This document shows positions 61,001 to 63,725 of a DNA stretch of 64,000 nucleotides, one piece after another. Numbering within the stretch: the first letter of the stretch is position 1; every line of letters starts with the position of its first letter. Both the position numbers and the translations under genes were made by a program. The notes under the pieces were generated by a model. It saw nothing but the letters and a program-made list of their open reading frames with translations. It had not been told where the DNA came from and searched no databases. The stretch is from Owenia fusiformis (taxonomy: Eukaryota > Annelida > Polychaeta > Sabellida > Oweniidae). The stretch spans positions 22,681,564 through 22,745,563 of the forward strand of contig CAIIXF020000007.1 in assembly GCA_903813345.2 (NCBI GenBank), read 5' to 3'.

Positions 61001-63697
61001 AGCAAGTCAAGATTTCAGATGTGGAGTGTTAAATTCAGTATTTTTTGAAAATAAAATGAGATCCTTTATATTATCATGCTCATTGTGTAATACGTCTAAG
61101 TACACTGTTGCGTAGCAGCCATTTTGAAACAATGCCAAGTTACTGACAAAATTAACATAGTGACTTTGTCTCCAGGTGCCAATGCAGATGACTGTCCCCC
61201 AGGCTCTTATTGTCCCGAGGGCTCAGACTTTCCCACACCCTGTCCTGAGGGAACATACAGTAATGCATACAACCTCCATGCAGAGATCCAATGTTTGAAC
61301 TGCACAGGAGGCTACTACTGTAATGAGACTGGACTCACAGTTGTCACAGGGCCCTGTTTACCTGGATATTACTGCCCTGTTGGCTCTAAGAGAGCTGATG
61401 AAGTACCCTGCACGGAGGGTTACTATTGTGAACTGGCTACATTAGACCCAGCACCCTGCCCCAATGGTACCTACTCAAATATAACACTATTGAGTGATAT
61501 ATCACAGTGTACAGATTGCACCCCTGGCTACTACTGTAATGGACTAGGACTTGTTGAAGTCTCTGGACCTTGCAAAGCAGGTATAGCATTTCTACATGAT
61601 ATTGGTTATCTTGTCTTTTTATACTTTTATTTACACACACAACATAGTTCTATACTTATACATAAGTACTGAACTTATAAATTATAACTAATCAGAATAT
61701 TTTTGTTGAAATATAATTAGAGGTTATGTCACTATGACGTGAAATATGCCTGAGTTCTCCCAATATAGGCCGACCTTGGGAGGCTCTATATTTGGGCAAG
61801 AACGAAGGCATATTTCACGTCATAGTGACATAACTGATGTATTACATGCCTTTGTTCCCATGGTTACTTTGTATCAATGACTTGACGTCATGATATTATC
61901 ATGGTTATTAAAGAAATCTAATATCAAAACGAGGTAAGCGGGCTATATCGGGGTAATCGGGCAATATCGGTGGATATAGCTCGCTAACTTTCCCATTGAC
62001 TTCCATACAAATGCTTCGCTAGGTATGTAATACTACATTGTAGTCACTAATGAAAGAGAAATAATCACTGAAATATTTCTTATTTTTAGGTTACTATTGT
62101 CCACTTGGCTCAAGCCTAGAGACTGAGATCATTTGCCCCGAGGGTCAGCACTGTCCTCAAGGTAGCGCTACCCCCAAGGATTGTCCCCCAGGCTCATACA
62201 CAGATAGCCAGGGGGAGAGCAGTTGTATTGAGTGCCCCGAGGGATACTATTGCATCCCAGAGAATGTCATACCAGGAGATCCTTCTTCTGTCATGGTTTC
62301 ATGCCCAGAAGGTAAATTCAACTTAACTTTCAATCAAATAACGTTTTGAGTCAACCGCAAGAAACCAGTGATTTGCTATTGCAAGAGTATATGACCTTGA
62401 GTCTCCCTGTTGTGAAATCTTATTGATTTAAGTCATCTGCAAGATGCCAGTTATCTGTGACTGCAAGAAGATTTGACCTTGAATTTGTCTGTCGTGACCT
62501 TTTAGACCTTAAAATGCCTCCATAAAATTATCAACAGATAGATTTGTAAAAAATTACCTATTTCATTAAAGTTTGGTAACTAAAACTATAATCATGGATC
62601 TTCAATAATTATTCTTCTTAAAATTCACTATTTAGTGTAATACAGTACTTAACTTGTCTTACAGGTTTCTACTGCCCCAATGGCACATCCTATGATTGGC
62701 AGTCATGTCCTAGTGGTACATACAGCAATGTTAGAGGCCTAGCTGAGGCTGTTCAGTGCACTCCCTGTGACGCTGGCTGGTACTGCCAAGGTAAGCTCAT
62801 TATATGGTAAATGAGGTACAAGTGGAAAACTTTCTAAATAAGCTAGGATTATTAATATTGTATAAATTGTTATACTATTAAAATTACTGTACTTTATGAT
62901 ATGACTATGGCTACTGCTGCTATCATTGCAGATATACTTTCATGATATTGTATATGGTGAATAATTGTCCACGTTCATTCCAGCAAAATTGAAATATATA
63001 ATGTAGATTATTCATCATAGAAAATGATTATATTGTCGTCTTACAGGGAACAATCTGACCTCTCCCACCGGCCAATGTGACTCTGGCTTTTGGTGTCTCT
63101 CTGGTGCAGATAGAGCAAACCCATACATGGTGAATGGCAGTCAATGTCCAACCAACACTGTACACCCAATAATCGGTGGCATGTAAGTCATTTTATTCTT
63201 TGTTTTGCTTGTCAATGAAATTGATCTCATACTTTAACTGGCCTTGAACTAATCCATATTTGACCAGGTCTATATTAATCTGATTTATACATGAACAAGT
63301 CTTTAAGTTGGGTTTGCATGTCGTTTCCAGTTGTCCCCCTGGAGCTGAGTGTATCGTTGGTACGAGCACCCCTGTGGCGTGTCTTGCTGGGTACTACCAA
63401 GATCTCACCACACAGAATGACTGCAAGGACTGTCCCGCAGGCTACTGGTGCTATGCAAACACAACAGACTATACACCCAATGTATGCCCCGCGGGCTATT
63501 ATTGTGAACTGAACACACCAGATCCTCTGTATACTCCATGTCCTAATGGAACCTTCAATAATGTGACTGGTAGGCCTAGTCTTGCTGATTGTCTGCCCTG
63601 TAGCCCAGGGATGTACTGTCATGGACCTGGTAATGCCTACCCTACAGGGGAATGTGCTGAGGGTTGGTACTGTACAAACGGATCTGCTGATGCCATG
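1002..63697 (+). CDS. Giant multi-exon cysteine-rich repeat protein (Ephrin_rec_like/GCC2_GCC3 type), partial at both ends
   Basis: Eighty-nine exons, each bounded by AG and GT (one by GC), join into one frame of 6,173 codons with no internal stop that I could find. Of the 88 complete introns 67 are phase 1, 14 phase 2 and 7 phase 0. Many phase-1 introns split the Gly codon just before a Y-Y-C motif. The protein is a chain of short cysteine modules, C-P-x-G-T-Y-S-N-x-T-G, C-x-x-C-x-P-G-Y-Y-C and Y-Y-C-P-x-G. These resemble the Ephrin_rec_like / GCC2_GCC3 repeats of SCUBE proteins and Eph receptors. Paired cysteines and frequent N-x-S/T sites imply a secreted or cell-surface protein; I infer this, since no signal peptide or membrane segment lies in the window. 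The N-terminus is upstream and the C-terminus downstream. Function is not known; an extracellular-matrix or adhesive role would be a guess. The start is simply the first exon I could recognise. Confidence 0.9.
2968..3019. repeat. 18-bp tandem repeat, about 3 copies
   Basis: TAGAAGTTATTGCAAATA is repeated nearly exactly about three times within intron 1. It is a small satellite with no sign of coding or regulatory use. Confidence 0.7.
6226..6630. repeat. 81-bp minisatellite, five copies
   Basis: Units start at 6226, 6307, 6388, 6469 and 6550, exactly 81 bp apart, and differ by only a few bases. Each contains the palindrome GGTACATGTACC. Because 81 is a multiple of three, the minus strand shows an artificial repetitive open frame (6212-6595). 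It has no homology that I recognise, so I do not call it a gene. Confidence 0.95.
7741..7996 (+). promoter_or_regulatory. CpG-bearing patch in intron 1, possible alternative promoter
   Basis: This short stretch is clearly richer in G+C and CpG than the surrounding intron. It contains CCAAT-type sites (CCAATC near 7760, and ATTGG near 7847 which reads CCAAT on the minus strand), an E-box CACGTG near 7821, and a GC box GGGGCGGGGC near 7925-7935. A donor-like AGG|GTAAGT follows at 7996/7997. This could be an internal promoter with a non-coding first exon that splices to exon 2. It could equally be an old insertion. The evidence is motif content only. Confidence 0.25.
9469..9550. mobile_element. 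pogo/Tigger-like MITE fragment
   Basis: It begins TA|CAGTAAAACACCTCTGTA. Motifs of the form AAGTAGAACACC and AAGTGGAACACT follow, then an inverted GTTCTACTT. The same family occurs reversed at 16079-16156. TIRs of the CAGT-AAACCT-type with TA target sites are known for pogo-like Tc1/mariner elements. The right end is not clearly defined. Confidence 0.45.
9993..14450 (+). CDS. Exons 2-9: N-terminal compact GCC2_GCC3-like modules
   Basis: Exons: 9993-10080, 10275-10503, 10966-11109, 12131-12256, 12751-12823, 13173-13294, 13663-13779 and 14235-14450. The modules are compact: C-P-G-G-T-Y, C-D-P-C-P-A-G-K-A-C, C-T-L-C-P-P-G-Y-K-C-P-D-P-T, C-S-S-T-S-T and similar. They are rich in Ala, Ser and Thr and match the Ephrin_rec_like pattern best. 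The aromatic Y-Y-C motif typical of later exons is mostly absent. Phases run 2-0-1-1-1-2-1-1-1 and all codons rejoin. Introns over 300 bases: 10504-10965 and 12257-12750 hold nothing recognised; 11110-12130 holds a TA-flanked MITE at 11440-11628; 13295-13662 holds nothing clear; 13780-14234 holds part of a 45-bp direct repeat. Confidence 0.88.
11440..11628. mobile_element. 189-bp pogo-like MITE with TA target duplication
   Basis: The left end is TA|CAGTAAATCTGTCTAATC and the right end ATACATGTTTTACTG|TA, giving imperfect terminal inverted repeats flanked by TA on both sides. There is no coding capacity. The TIR style and TA duplication fit a pogo/Tigger-type Tc1/mariner derivative. Confidence 0.55.
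13827..14050. repeat. Spaced direct repeat of about 45 bp
   Basis: AAGTCTCAGTTTGG followed by TCTACTG and CTAATAATTTTTT-like sequence occurs at about 13827-13872 and again at about 14006-14050, some 179 bases apart inside intron 8. It is probably a local duplication of intronic DNA. Confidence 0.6.
14655..18060 (+). CDS. Exons 10-15: compact cysteine modules
   Basis: Exons: 14655-14801, 15111-15282, 15667-15877, 16383-16579, 16986-17170 and 17824-18060. The motifs are C-P-G-G-Y-K-C-P-D-P-T-T, C-P-A-G-F-E-C-P-D, C-P-P-G-K-Y-C-P-F, C-P-P-G-F-Y-C-P-D, C-P-E-G-Y-Q-C-P-S and C-P-A-G-T-Y-N-P-N-N-G. Here F/Y-x-C-P begins to replace the K-A-C form of exons 2-9, so this is a transition toward the Y-Y-C modules downstream. 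Exon boundaries rejoin split codons (AC|G, AG|A, A|TC). Exon 13 has its acceptor only 30 bases after a MITE end. Introns over 300 bases: 14802-15110 and 15283-15666 hold nothing recognised; 15878-16382 holds two small elements; 16580-16985 holds one at 16771; 17171-17823 has only a short CTCGTCACC hairpin near 17679-17721. Confidence 0.88.
16079..16156. mobile_element. pogo-like MITE fragment, inverted relative to 9469
   Basis: CAGTGGACCTGTGTAAGTGG at the left, GGGACCACAAAAAAGTGTTC in the middle and GTTCTACTTACAGAGG at the right match the reverse complement of the copy at 9469-9550. No coding capacity. Confidence 0.45.
16206..16352. mobile_element. 147-bp MITE with CAGGCCCGTAGCCAG inverted ends
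   Basis: CAGGCCCGTAGCCAG at 16206-16220 is mirrored exactly by CTGGCTACGGGCCTG at 16338-16352. Both sides are flanked by TATATA, so the duplication is TA or longer but ambiguous. It contains a run of 12 G at 16323-16334. A truncated relative lies at 54722. Its right end is 30 bases before the acceptor of exon 13, so the branch-point region of that intron now lies in or beside the element. Confidence 0.8.
16771..16853. mobile_element. Short MITE, ATGTCACCAC...GTGGTGACAT family
   Basis: The ends are ATGTCACCAC and GTGGTGACAT with a GGCGTCTATAACA core. The same ends and core recur at 20677, 49231 and 63726, which defines a dispersed family in this gene. No coding capacity. Confidence 0.6.
18128..18216. 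repeat. 36-38-bp tandem repeat, about 2.4 copies
   Basis: CAATATGGTATATCATTGA followed by CTCTACCTTGGTGTATA-like sequence starts at 18128 and again at 18166, with a partial third copy from 18202. It lies just after exon 15 in intron 15. Confidence 0.75.
18406..21538 (+). CDS. Exons 16-22: Y-Y-C type modules, all phase 1
   Basis: Exons: 18406-18513, 18830-19024, 19273-19479, 19666-19803, 20320-20484, 20894-21043 and 21425-21538. All seven begin and end in phase 1, so each could be duplicated or skipped without a frame change. Motifs include G-Y-Y-C-E-G-P-G, C-P-E-G-H-Y-C, C-P-A-G-F-Y-C-T-G-G, C-P-I-G-T-Y-S-N-Q-T-G, C-D-P-G-Y-Y-C-E-G and C-P-E-G-T-Y-M-P. Exon 17 uses a weak TTCAAG acceptor. 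Introns over 300 bases: 18514-18829 holds a pogo-like fragment; 19804-20319 holds AT-rich low-complexity DNA; 20485-20893 holds a short MITE; 21044-21424 shows nothing. Confidence 0.88.
18598..18663. mobile_element. pogo-like MITE fragment
   Basis: TA|CAGTATGACCTGTAATATGG followed by TTTGTAAGTGGAACACC is the same family as 9469 and 16079, but truncated on its right side. Confidence 0.4.
19806..20075. repeat. AT-rich low-complexity tract with 40-bp duplication
   Basis: The tract is dominated by TATGTATA- and TGTTCATGTATA-like words. A 40-bp segment beginning ACTATTCGTGTATTTATTG occurs at 19867 and again at 19907. Open frames through it are artefacts of low complexity. Confidence 0.75.
20677..20770. 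mobile_element. Short MITE, ATGTCA-CACC family
   Basis: The left end is ATGTCATCACCACAAGTGG, then the CATATTGTTATGGTCTCC core, a GTTCGGCATCTGTAACA segment and a right end near GTGCTGACATATT. It matches the copies at 16771, 49231 and 63726. Confidence 0.6.
21749..24492 (+). CDS. Exons 23-28: mixed Y-Y-C modules
   Basis: Exons: 21749-21890, 22354-22493, 22894-23114, 23329-23521, 23790-23972 and 24295-24492. Motifs: C-P-G-G-N-F-C, G-H-Y-C-D-S-D-T-T, C-P-A-G-H-Y-C-E-Q, C-D-A-G-Y-Y-C-L-E-G, C-E-V-G-Y-Y-C-P-Q-P, C-P-A-G-T-Y-T-N-V-T, C-D-P-G-Q-Y-C-D-A-P-G and C-P-Q-G-T-Y-S-N-V-T-G. The P-T-G-Q-C-W-G-G-Y-F-C arrangement in exon 28 is the first clear match to the spacing used by the super-repeat region. 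Introns over 300 bases: 21891-22353 and 22494-22893 show nothing; 23973-24294 contains a 17-bp palindromic element end at 24028. Confidence 0.88.
24028..24060. mobile_element. Element-end fragment, AGCTCACATGGTGAGCT
   Basis: The 17-bp palindrome at 24028-24044, followed by ATCACTCACTTGT, is identical in type to the left end of the 744-bp element at 57286-58029. The rest of the element is missing or diverged. Confidence 0.5.
24812..30332 (+). CDS. Exons 29-36: diverged first super-repeat
   Basis: Exons: 24812-25372, 25583-25816, 26123-26266, 26472-26640, 26849-27048, 27298-27559, 29484-29764 and 29931-30332. Module order resembles the five later super-repeats. An S-A-G-H-Y-C landmark (Gly codon at 26976) lies 669 codons before the matching A-A-G-H-W-C in exon 40, and exon 36 ends with C-D-N-T-I-D-P-V-V-L-F-N-S-T, the C-D-N landmark of the family. 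The N/D-W landmark is not found at its expected place. Exon 29 (187 codons) is one of the longest and has several N-x-S/T sites in N-I-T and N-A-T contexts. Intron 30 carries a pseudo-exon (25940-26095) and intron 34 a 1.7-kb foldback element. The other introns are short and show nothing. Confidence 0.88.
25940..26095 (+). pseudogene. Intronic pseudo-exon 1 (C-D-N-T module relic)
   Basis: The sequence reads K-G-S-C-K-L-C-I-S-C-F-Y-C-D-N-T-N-D-P-V-V-L-Y in the same sense as the gene and closely matches part of exon 36. Compared with exon 36 it lacks 23 bases between two GATG words, which breaks the frame. It has no donor in the phase needed by exon 31, and its 3' flank continues to a stop. The flanking CTTTATGAACC and CCTTGACCAACTTTTTTGAC are shared with the copy at 30434, so exon plus intron were copied together. 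It lies just upstream of exon 31, which resembles exon 37. Confidence 0.75.
27658..29325. mobile_element. 1.67-kb foldback-like element built of satellites
   Basis: The left end has about seven copies of the 16-bp unit GACAACTCGGACCCAA (27659-27770). The right end has the same unit inverted (29214-29325). Inside each end lie longer subrepeats of about 180-190 bp carrying GTGGTCCGAGTTGTC or its complement: complement copies (GGACCAC) at 27763 and 27948, and GTGGTCC at 28661, 28840, 29024 and 29214. The middle (about 28100-28500) has degenerate 100-bp repeats. There is no transposase. Long inverted ends made of tandem repeats are the hallmark of Foldback-type elements. The whole sits in intron 34 between exons 34 and 35, accounting for most of its 1.9 kb. 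Confidence 0.75.
30434..30590 (+). pseudogene. Intronic pseudo-exon 2 (C-D-N-T module relic)
   Basis: It lies about 100 bases after exon 36. From the ACCAAGGGC word to CTCTTCAA it is base-for-base the same as the end of exon 36, but it lacks the same 23-base segment as pseudo-exon 1 and ends in a stop after G-K-Y-F-P. Its 3' flank matches pseudo-exon 1, not exon 36. It is therefore a sister of pseudo-exon 1, perhaps homogenised with exon 36 by gene conversion. Confidence 0.75.
30658..34399 (+). CDS. Exons 37-44: super-repeat 1 (683 residues)
   Basis: Exons: 30658-30826, 31093-31271, 31473-32099, 32300-32533, 32864-33028, 33273-33545, 33810-34049 and 34238-34399. The unit starts at the Gly of G-Y-Y-C-P-A-G-T-R and ends at the C-P-M-G of exon 44, just after its C-D-N-T-M-A-P-V-I-L-Y-N-S-S landmark. 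The W landmark (G-L-D-W-Q-A-C-P-R-G-T-Y-S) has its Trp codon at 31982 in exon 39. Exon 39, 209 codons, is the longest exon in the window and contains about six linked modules. P-S-G-E-C-D-A-G-Y-Y-C and P-T-G-R-C-D-P-G-Y-Y-C show the x-T/S-G-x-C-x-x-G-Y-Y-C linker. Introns over 300 bases (32534-32863) show nothing; intron 36, before this unit, holds pseudo-exon 2. Confidence 0.9.
34738..39341 (+). CDS. Exons 45-53: super-repeat 2 (695 residues)
   Basis: Exons: 34738-34905, 35105-35338, 35706-35888, 36172-36444, 36697-36843, 37109-37384, 37643-37894, 38180-38482 and 39093-39341. Every intron is phase 1, so all nine exons are symmetric. The W landmark (A-L-D-W-H-A-C-P-Q-G-T-Y-S) has its Trp codon at 36711. 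The C-D-N landmark (C-D-N-S-N-G-A-V-V-I) is at 39272. Exon 47 uses a weak CATAAG acceptor. S-G-V-D-R-P-N-P in exon 50 corresponds to S-G-V-D-R-E-F-P-N in super-repeat 1 and S-G-V-D-R-S-N-P in super-repeat 5. Introns 34400-34737 and 35339-35705 show nothing. Intron 52 (38483-39092) carries a SINE. Confidence 0.9.
38721..39044 (+). mobile_element. tRNA-derived SINE with (TAA)n tail
   Basis: The head has a pol III A-box-like TGGCTCAGAGG (from 38731) and an exact B box GGTTCGATTCC (38775-38785). An unrelated body of about 200 bp follows and then a (TAA)n tail at 39018-39043. ATAAGT occurs just before the head (38715-38720) and at the end of the tail, a possible 6-bp target duplication. The head lacks a complete cloverleaf, so it is not a working tRNA gene. 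Mollusc SINE families such as RUDI are candidates, but I cannot assign it. Confidence 0.8.
39672..45667 (+). CDS. Exons 54-63 (5' part): super-repeat 3 (679 residues)
   Basis: Exons: 39672-39893, 40054-40200, 41237-41352, 41505-41782, 42206-42495, 42837-42989, 43259-43462, 43640-43807, 44852-45134 and 45493-45667. Exon 63 itself continues to 45743. The W landmark (G-V-N-W-I-P-C-P-R-G-T-F-S) has its Trp codon at 42279 and the C-D-N landmark (C-D-N-T-M-G-I-V-V-L) is at 45614. Exon 56 ends in phase 0 at C-P-E|G-T-F. Exon 60 uses a weak TTCAAG acceptor. Intron 39342-39671 shows nothing, nor does the 1.04-kb intron 40201-41236. Intron 57 (41783-42205) holds a possible pogo-like fragment. Intron 61 (43808-44851) is nearly filled by a palindrome. 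Intron 45135-45492 shows nothing. Confidence 0.9.
40201..41236 (+). other. 1.04-kb intron 55 with no recognised feature
   Basis: Spliced CAG|GTGAGT to TTACAG|GG, phase 1. The sequence is AT-rich and has no cysteine-module reading frame, no inverted ends and no tandem repeat that I can see. Confidence 0.6.
42003..42128. mobile_element. Possible pogo-like MITE fragment
   Basis: It begins CAGTGAAACCTGTACAGATG, contains AACACCTCTCTAATCCAAAC, and ends with AACACCTCTTAATCTGACCA. The AACACCTCT-TAATC words resemble the ends of the 11440-11628 element. The right end is not defined. Confidence 0.35.
43937..44788. mobile_element. 852-bp near-perfect palindrome (foldback/MITE) with 5-bp duplication
   Basis: Arms of about 418 bp (43937-44354 and 44372-44788) are almost complete reverse complements around a 17-base loop centred at 44363. 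The element begins CACCCTATGCAGACAGAGCC and ends with its complement. GTGTT lies directly before (43932-43936) and after (44789-44793) it, a likely 5-bp target duplication. Each arm has a mirror-image 63-codon open frame that I regard as chance. It occupies most of intron 61, and transcribed RNA could fold into a very long hairpin. Confidence 0.85.
45668..54001 (+). CDS. Exons 63 (3' part)-74 (5' part): super-repeat 4 (679 residues)
   Basis: Exons: 45668-45743, 45984-46121, 47645-47834, 48194-48375, 48672-48896, 49023-49166, 49429-49625, 49950-50118, 51903-52064, 52878-53030, 53355-53534 and 53781-54001. Exon 74 continues to 54131. The W landmark (G-A-N-W-T-A-C-P-A-G-T-F-S) has its Trp codon at 49091 and the C-D-N landmark (C-D-N-S-A-S-P-V-V) is at 53951. 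Exon 66 ends at a GC donor (CAG|GCAAGA). Exons 71 and 73 use weak AAG acceptors. Intron 64 (46122-47644) holds a 1.3-kb element and intron 68 a short MITE. Introns 47835-48193 and 49626-49949 show nothing, nor does intron 70 (50119-51902). Intron 71 (52065-52877) has only a three-copy ACCCTGCTTTTTGAA-like repeat near 52431-52478. Intron 53031-53354 shows nothing. Confidence 0.9.
46174..47502. mobile_element. 1.33-kb element with ATGTCCCCACC ends and a 162-bp tandem array
   Basis: The ends are ATGTCCCCACC and GGTGGGGACAT. A (GTCTGTCC)-type microsatellite fills about 46220-46290. Inside is a tandem array whose CCATTTTGGATTTTC word recurs at 46920, 47082, 47244 and 47406, exactly 162 bases apart, with a shorter copy before. 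No transposase is seen. The ends are related to the short ATGTCACCACC family. The segment at 46628-46778 matches part of the element at 57286-58029, so the two families share ancestry. Confidence 0.75.
49231..49302. mobile_element. Short MITE, ATGTCACAACC...GGTGGTGACAT
   Basis: The left end is ATGTCACAACCACATGTGGT, the core TTGGTGTCTGTTACAAATAA and the right end AGGTGGTGACATT. It is the third copy of the family in this gene, in intron 68. Confidence 0.6.
50119..51902 (+). other. 1.78-kb intron 70 with no recognised feature
   Basis: The donor is CAG|GTAAGT and the acceptor CTAAAG|TT, phase 1; joining gives T-F-N-N-M-T-G-V-Q-V-S-N-T-S. The intron is AT-rich with no element ends, module frame or tandem repeat visible to me. 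Confidence 0.6.
54002..60572 (+). CDS. Exons 74 (3' part)-83 (5' part): super-repeat 5 (693 residues)
   Basis: Exons: 54002-54131, 54498-54716, 55005-55149, 55515-55657, 55889-56175, 56725-57245, 58323-58501, 58693-58812, 59164-59396 and 60471-60572. Exon 83 continues to 60648. The W landmark (Y-L-N-W-Q-P-C-P-K-G-T-Y-S) has its Trp codon at 56125. The C-D-N landmark is degenerate: C-N-A-T-Y-G-P-V-V-F at 60522, with Asn replacing Asp. Exon 79 (about 174 codons) is long and carries S-G-V-D-R-S-N-P. Intron 75 has a truncated MITE and intron 79 a 744-bp element. Intron 82 (59397-60470) has a promoter-like insert. Introns 54132-54497, 55150-55514, 56176-56724 and 58813-59163 show nothing. Confidence 0.9.
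54722..54765. mobile_element. Truncated copy of the CAGGCCCGTAGCCAG MITE
   Basis: CAGGCCTGTAGCTAGTTTTT then GCCAAGGGGGTTCACTTTT matches the left half of the 16206-16352 element with a few changes. The right end is missing. It starts five bases after the exon 75 donor GT. Confidence 0.6.
57286..58029. mobile_element. 744-bp element with AGCTCACATGGTG ends and two internal repeats
   Basis: The left end AGCTCACATGGTGAGCT and right end CACCATGTGAGCC form inverted ends. A CATCTGTCTGTCTGTCCGTC-type microsatellite follows the left end. Two repeats of about 320-330 bp carry ATAGGATTC-CATTTTAAGTT and AATAATTTCAGGTGTCCTGC, at 57403/57725 and 57540/57871. The AATAATTTCAGGTG segment also occurs in the element at 46174. 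No protein coding. Confidence 0.7.
59640..60410. promoter_or_regulatory. Foreign-looking insert with NRF1/CCAAT/ETS-like motif cluster
   Basis: This part of intron 82 differs from its AT-rich surroundings in CpG content. It holds TGCGCATGCGCA (60012-60023, a perfect NRF1-type palindrome), CGCATGCGCG (60061-60070), CCAATCA near 60085 and 60139, and ACTTCCGGG (60176-60184, ETS-like). A purine-rich stretch then ends at AAG|GTAAGAT (60273/60274), a strong donor context. NRF1, CCAAT and ETS sites together are typical of TATA-less housekeeping promoters. It could be a transposon carrying a promoter, a captured gene 5' end, or an internal promoter of this gene. The boundaries are approximate and no transcript evidence exists here. 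Confidence 0.3.
60573..63697 (+). CDS. Exons 83 (3' part)-89: super-repeat 6, cut by the window end
   Basis: Exons: 60573-60648, 60761-60898, 61176-61580, 62090-62311, 62665-62790, 63047-63182 and 63331-63697, giving 490 residues of an expected 680-695. The W landmark (S-Y-D-W-Q-S-C-P-S-G-T-Y-S) has its Trp codon at 62697. The first two intron offsets (76 and 214 coding bases into the unit, both phase 1) are identical to those of super-repeat 4. Exon 89 ends in phase 0 at ATG|GTGAGA after G-S-A-D-A, and the gene continues downstream. Intron 85 (61581-62089) has a nested hairpin. Intron 62312-62664 shows nothing. Confidence 0.9.
61723..62038. mobile_element. Nested hairpin/MITE structure in intron 85
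   Basis: GTTATGTCACTATGACGTGA at 61723 is mirrored by TCACGTCATAGTGACATAAC ending at 61834, an arm of about 28 bp around a 55-base loop. Directly after, ATGTATTACATGCCT (61837) pairs with AGGTATGTAATACTACAT (62021-62038). It contains a CRE-like TGACGTCA near 61883. It is either two adjacent MITEs or one compound element. Confidence 0.55.
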
Positions 63698-63725
63698 GTG
63701 AGAACATTTTCAATGTTTTGATTTG

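Noticed and set aside
10275-63697. Identification as an Eph receptor, TNF receptor or SCUBE gene
   Set aside because: Only the cysteine-module pattern is shared; no kinase, death, CUB or ligand-binding domain and no membrane segment is present, and the repeat number is far beyond those families.
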